NCBI GenBank assembly: GCA_002102555.1
Contig: MCFL01000030.1
Coordinates: forward strand, 248,001-312,000
Direction: 5' to 3'
DNA: 64,000 nucleotides
Source: Catenaria anguillulae PL171
Taxonomy: Eukaryota; Blastocladiomycota; Blastocladiomycetes; Blastocladiales; Catenariaceae
Position 1 is the stretch's first letter, and each line of letters starts with the position of its first letter. The position numbers and the translations under genes are program-made. The notes under the pieces were generated by a model that worked only from the letters and a program-made list of their open reading frames with translations, did not search any database and was not told the DNA's origin. Shown here piece by piece: positions 62,110-64,000 of this stretch.

Positions 62110-64000
62110 TTACGCACGCACACGCGGCATGTGCGGCGCCAACTTGCCCACAATCCTGTCCTCGACAGCCACGGCCGCCACCTGCACCCGGACCAACTCT
62201 GCCCTTTGCTTGACAGCCTCCATCTCTTCCACGGCCGCCTCGACCAACTCGACTTTGTGCGCCAACTTTTCCTGCTGACTCTTGACCTTGGCCAACCCAT
62301 GGTCCATCTTTGTCTGTGCCTCAGCCACGGTCCGCGTCAACGCCACACGCGCCGTCGTGCTCAAGTGCGCAGCGAGCGTTTGCGGGTACTGAGCCGCATG
62401 CACTTGCTCAAGCGCGGCGCGCGCCATGCTCTCGGGCAAGTGCGAAGGCAACGTCACGAGCCAGTGGTATGCCGACAGAGATCCGACCGTTGCCACGCCG
62501 ACGAGCGTAATGATGGCAACACGCTTGAGTCCGACACGCATGCCGAGCGTCATGATATCGCCGCCAACCGAACGTGTCGCGAGCACCGACGATGTGAGGA
62601 ACGAGCAGCCCGTCAGCGCCAAGGACGATGCCGTGGCGGTTCCGCCGAGCTTGTCGACAATGGCCAGCGGCGTCACGTCCGACCACGACAAGGACCCGAT
62701 GCGCGATGTCAAGTGCATCCACGTATCCAAGAGGGCTTGCTGTGGATTGGCCAGCGCCTGGCGCGAAAGCAGCACAGGCACGTGCAGTGCGGGCGCCGAA
62801 GGCATGTGCGGAAACAAGAGCGACCGCGGCGTCAACACAAGGCCACCTTGCTGGGCACCAATGCCCGACGTGATCGGATACAGCTTGATGAGCGAAGTGC
62901 CTGTAACCTGCAACGGGGCCAACGGCACACTGGGCTCGGCATCCAACGCGGCCGCGGCCGCAACCTTGCCCACCCACCCTTGGTGCATCTTGTCCATGTT
63001 TTGCCACGCCTCACGCATGGCCGCCTCGGCCACGTCCTGGGCAACATTCACGTCCTCGGCCAGGGCAGCCACAAGCGCCGCATGCACGTCGCGCACGTAT
63101 GCGAGCGCGTGCCTGACGCCGCGCCACTCGACGCCCAACGCGCGCTTGGTCAACCGGTCAGCCAACTTGCCCGCGGCCAATTGGGTCTGGACGGCGTCGC
63201 TGGCCTTGTTTGCCGCGACACCCAGCTCCTTTTCCAGAGCACGCAGGGTCTGCGCACGATGCGCATCGAGCTCCTGCTCGAGCGGACGCAACTGTGCCAG
63301 CTCTCCGCGAATCCCCGCAACTTGTTCCTGAGCCTTGCGCACATTGTACTCGACAAGCACTTCGACGTCCACCAGCAGCGACTCGAGGAACCGCTTGGCG
63401 GGATGCAGCTTGGACACGGCACGCTTTTCCAGCGTAAACTCCTTGAGTGCGCGCTCCACGTGTAAAAACTGGAGCACGTCGAGCTCGCCGCGCGAGTACC
63501 TGCCGAGCTGGCTGGCCTCGAGCAGCATGGCCTCGGCCGACACAAAGTGCACGAGCTTGTCTTGGAGGGCGTGCGTGTGAGGCGAAAGCTGCTCGATTTG
63601 TTGCAAGATCACCTTGGCACACCGATCCTTGTCGCGAATCGAGTCAAACTTGTTGACCACCACAAAGATGTAGGCCTTTTCTTGGCCAGCCTTGGCGAGA
63701 AACTCGCGGCTCGACAGCGTAAAGTGGTTTTCGGCAGACACAACAAACACAATCACGTCAATTTCGGCCTGCTGCGAAAAGATGGACATGGTCTTCCAAA
63801 CGTCACGGTTGAGTCCGGGCGAGTCAATGAGGCGCACGTCCACGTCGGCCGAGCCAACAAGCACAGATGAGTTGACATCGTCGTCGAGGAGGTGCGCGGC
63901 TTGCTGTTGCTGTTGCTCTTGTTCTTGCTGGTTGTGAGCAGCCACGGCAGCGGCCGCAAGCGACAAGGACGACTCGGACGCGCGAATCGTTGGCGATCCG
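62110..64000 (-). CDS. FZO1: mitofusin Fzo1-type dynamin GTPase, 5' part outside window
   Basis: Outer-membrane GTPase that fuses mitochondria. The window holds about 630 C-terminal residues; the frame stays open to the window edge, so the start and the P-loop are missing. Seen: G3 motif DVRLIDSPGLNRDVWKTMSI, VVSAENHFTLSSREFLAKAG, G4 VVVNKFDSIRDKDRC, and QLSPHTHALQDKLVHFVSAE, all strongly Fzo1-like. A first heptad region (NVRKAQEQVAGIRGELAQLR) follows, then the membrane part (RVAIITLVGVATVGSLSAYH), and a C-terminal coiled coil (QEKLAHKVELVEAAVEEMEA). No internal frame break is seen. Confidence 0.92.
   Translation of the reverse strand, partial: GSPTIRASESSLSLAAAAVAAHNQQEQEQQQQQAAHLLDDDVNSSVLVGSADVDVRLIDSPGLNRDVWKTMSIFSQQAEIDVIVFVVSAENHFTLSSREFLAKAGQEKAYIFVVVNKFDSIRDKDRCAKVILQQIEQLSPHTHALQDKLVHFVSAEAMLLEASQLGRYSRGELDVLQFLHVERALKEFTLEKRAVSKLHPAKRFLESLLVDVEVLVEYNVRKAQEQVAGIRGELAQLRPLEQELDAHRAQTLRALEKELGVAANKASDAVQTQLAAGKLADRLTKRALGVEWRGVRHALAYVRDVHAALVAALAEDVNVAQDVAEAAMREAWQNMDKMHQGWVGKVAAAAALDAEPSVPLAPLQVTGTSLIKLYPITSGIGAQQGGLVLTPRSLLFPHMPSAPALHVPVLLSRQALANPQQALLDTWMHLTSRIGSLSWSDVTPLAIVDKLGGTATASSLALTGCSFLTSSVLATRSVGGDIMTLGMRVGLKRVAIITLVGVATVGSLSAYHWLVTLPSHLPESMARAALEQVHAAQYPQTLAAHLSTTARVALTRTVAEAQTKMDHGLAKVKSQQEKLAHKVELVEAAVEEMEAVKQRAELVRVQVAAVAVEDRIVGKLAPHMPRVRA

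Noticed and set aside
62131-63465. 444-residue plus-strand frame rich in Arg and His
   Set aside because: Antisense of mitofusin coding sequence; composition is that of a reverse-strand shadow.
1-64000. tRNA or rRNA genes
   Set aside because: No tRNA-like box B followed by an acceptor stem and no rRNA core sequence were noticed by eye; a covariance search was not possible.

Overview
The window looks like nuclear DNA of a fungus. Genes are compact, GC-rich and carry short GT-AG introns (mostly about 70-95 bases). The set includes fungal-type mitochondrial, SNARE, endocytic and White Collar-1 genes. FANCD2, a BTG/Tob-domain protein and an AKTIP/FTS-like protein point away from yeasts and fit an early-diverging fungus, but the species cannot be fixed from the sequence alone.

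Left part (0.5-7.2 kb): a small CBP4-like cytochrome bc1 assembly factor converges on a FANCD2 homologue. Homology to FANCD2 runs the whole length of that gene, but the reading frame switches many times without room for introns.

Accessory region (7.6-26.7 kb): six small secreted cysteine-rich peptide genes (A1 and A2 at 7.6 and 9.7 kb, B1-B3 at 17.1, 20.5 and 21.9 kb, A3 at 26.3 kb) share a signal peptide, one phase-1 intron and the cysteine frame C-x3-6-C-x3-C-x3-C-x7-C-x2-C-x3-C-x1-4-C. At least one dead copy lies among them. Interleaved are two head-to-head GPI-type cell-surface proteins with a CFEM-like eight-cysteine pattern, and two tryparedoxin/nucleoredoxin-like proteins, one broken by three single-base indels. 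Housekeeping genes RCL1, AKTIP-like and BTG/Tob-like sit inside this region. A near-palindromic motif CATGWGCGYGCATG lies 310-350 bases upstream of three peptide genes. I recognise no described system here; it is the best candidate for something new in the window.

Housekeeping block (27-43.9 kb): two PTC5-like mitochondrial PP2C phosphatases flank cohesin RAD21 and endocytic END3; then come syntaxin-18/Ufe1 (Qa-SNARE of the ER), an unrecognised small gene, and a TRAPPC10/Trs130 homologue.

Right part (43.9-64 kb): a 2.3 kb repeat-rich gap, a Doa4/USP8-like deubiquitinase, a decayed PIF1-family helicase containing a 55-base A tract, a CorA-type magnesium transporter, a White Collar-1-like LOV/PAS photoreceptor without a GATA zinc finger, a broken unrecognised gene, and the 3' part of mitofusin FZO1 running off the window.
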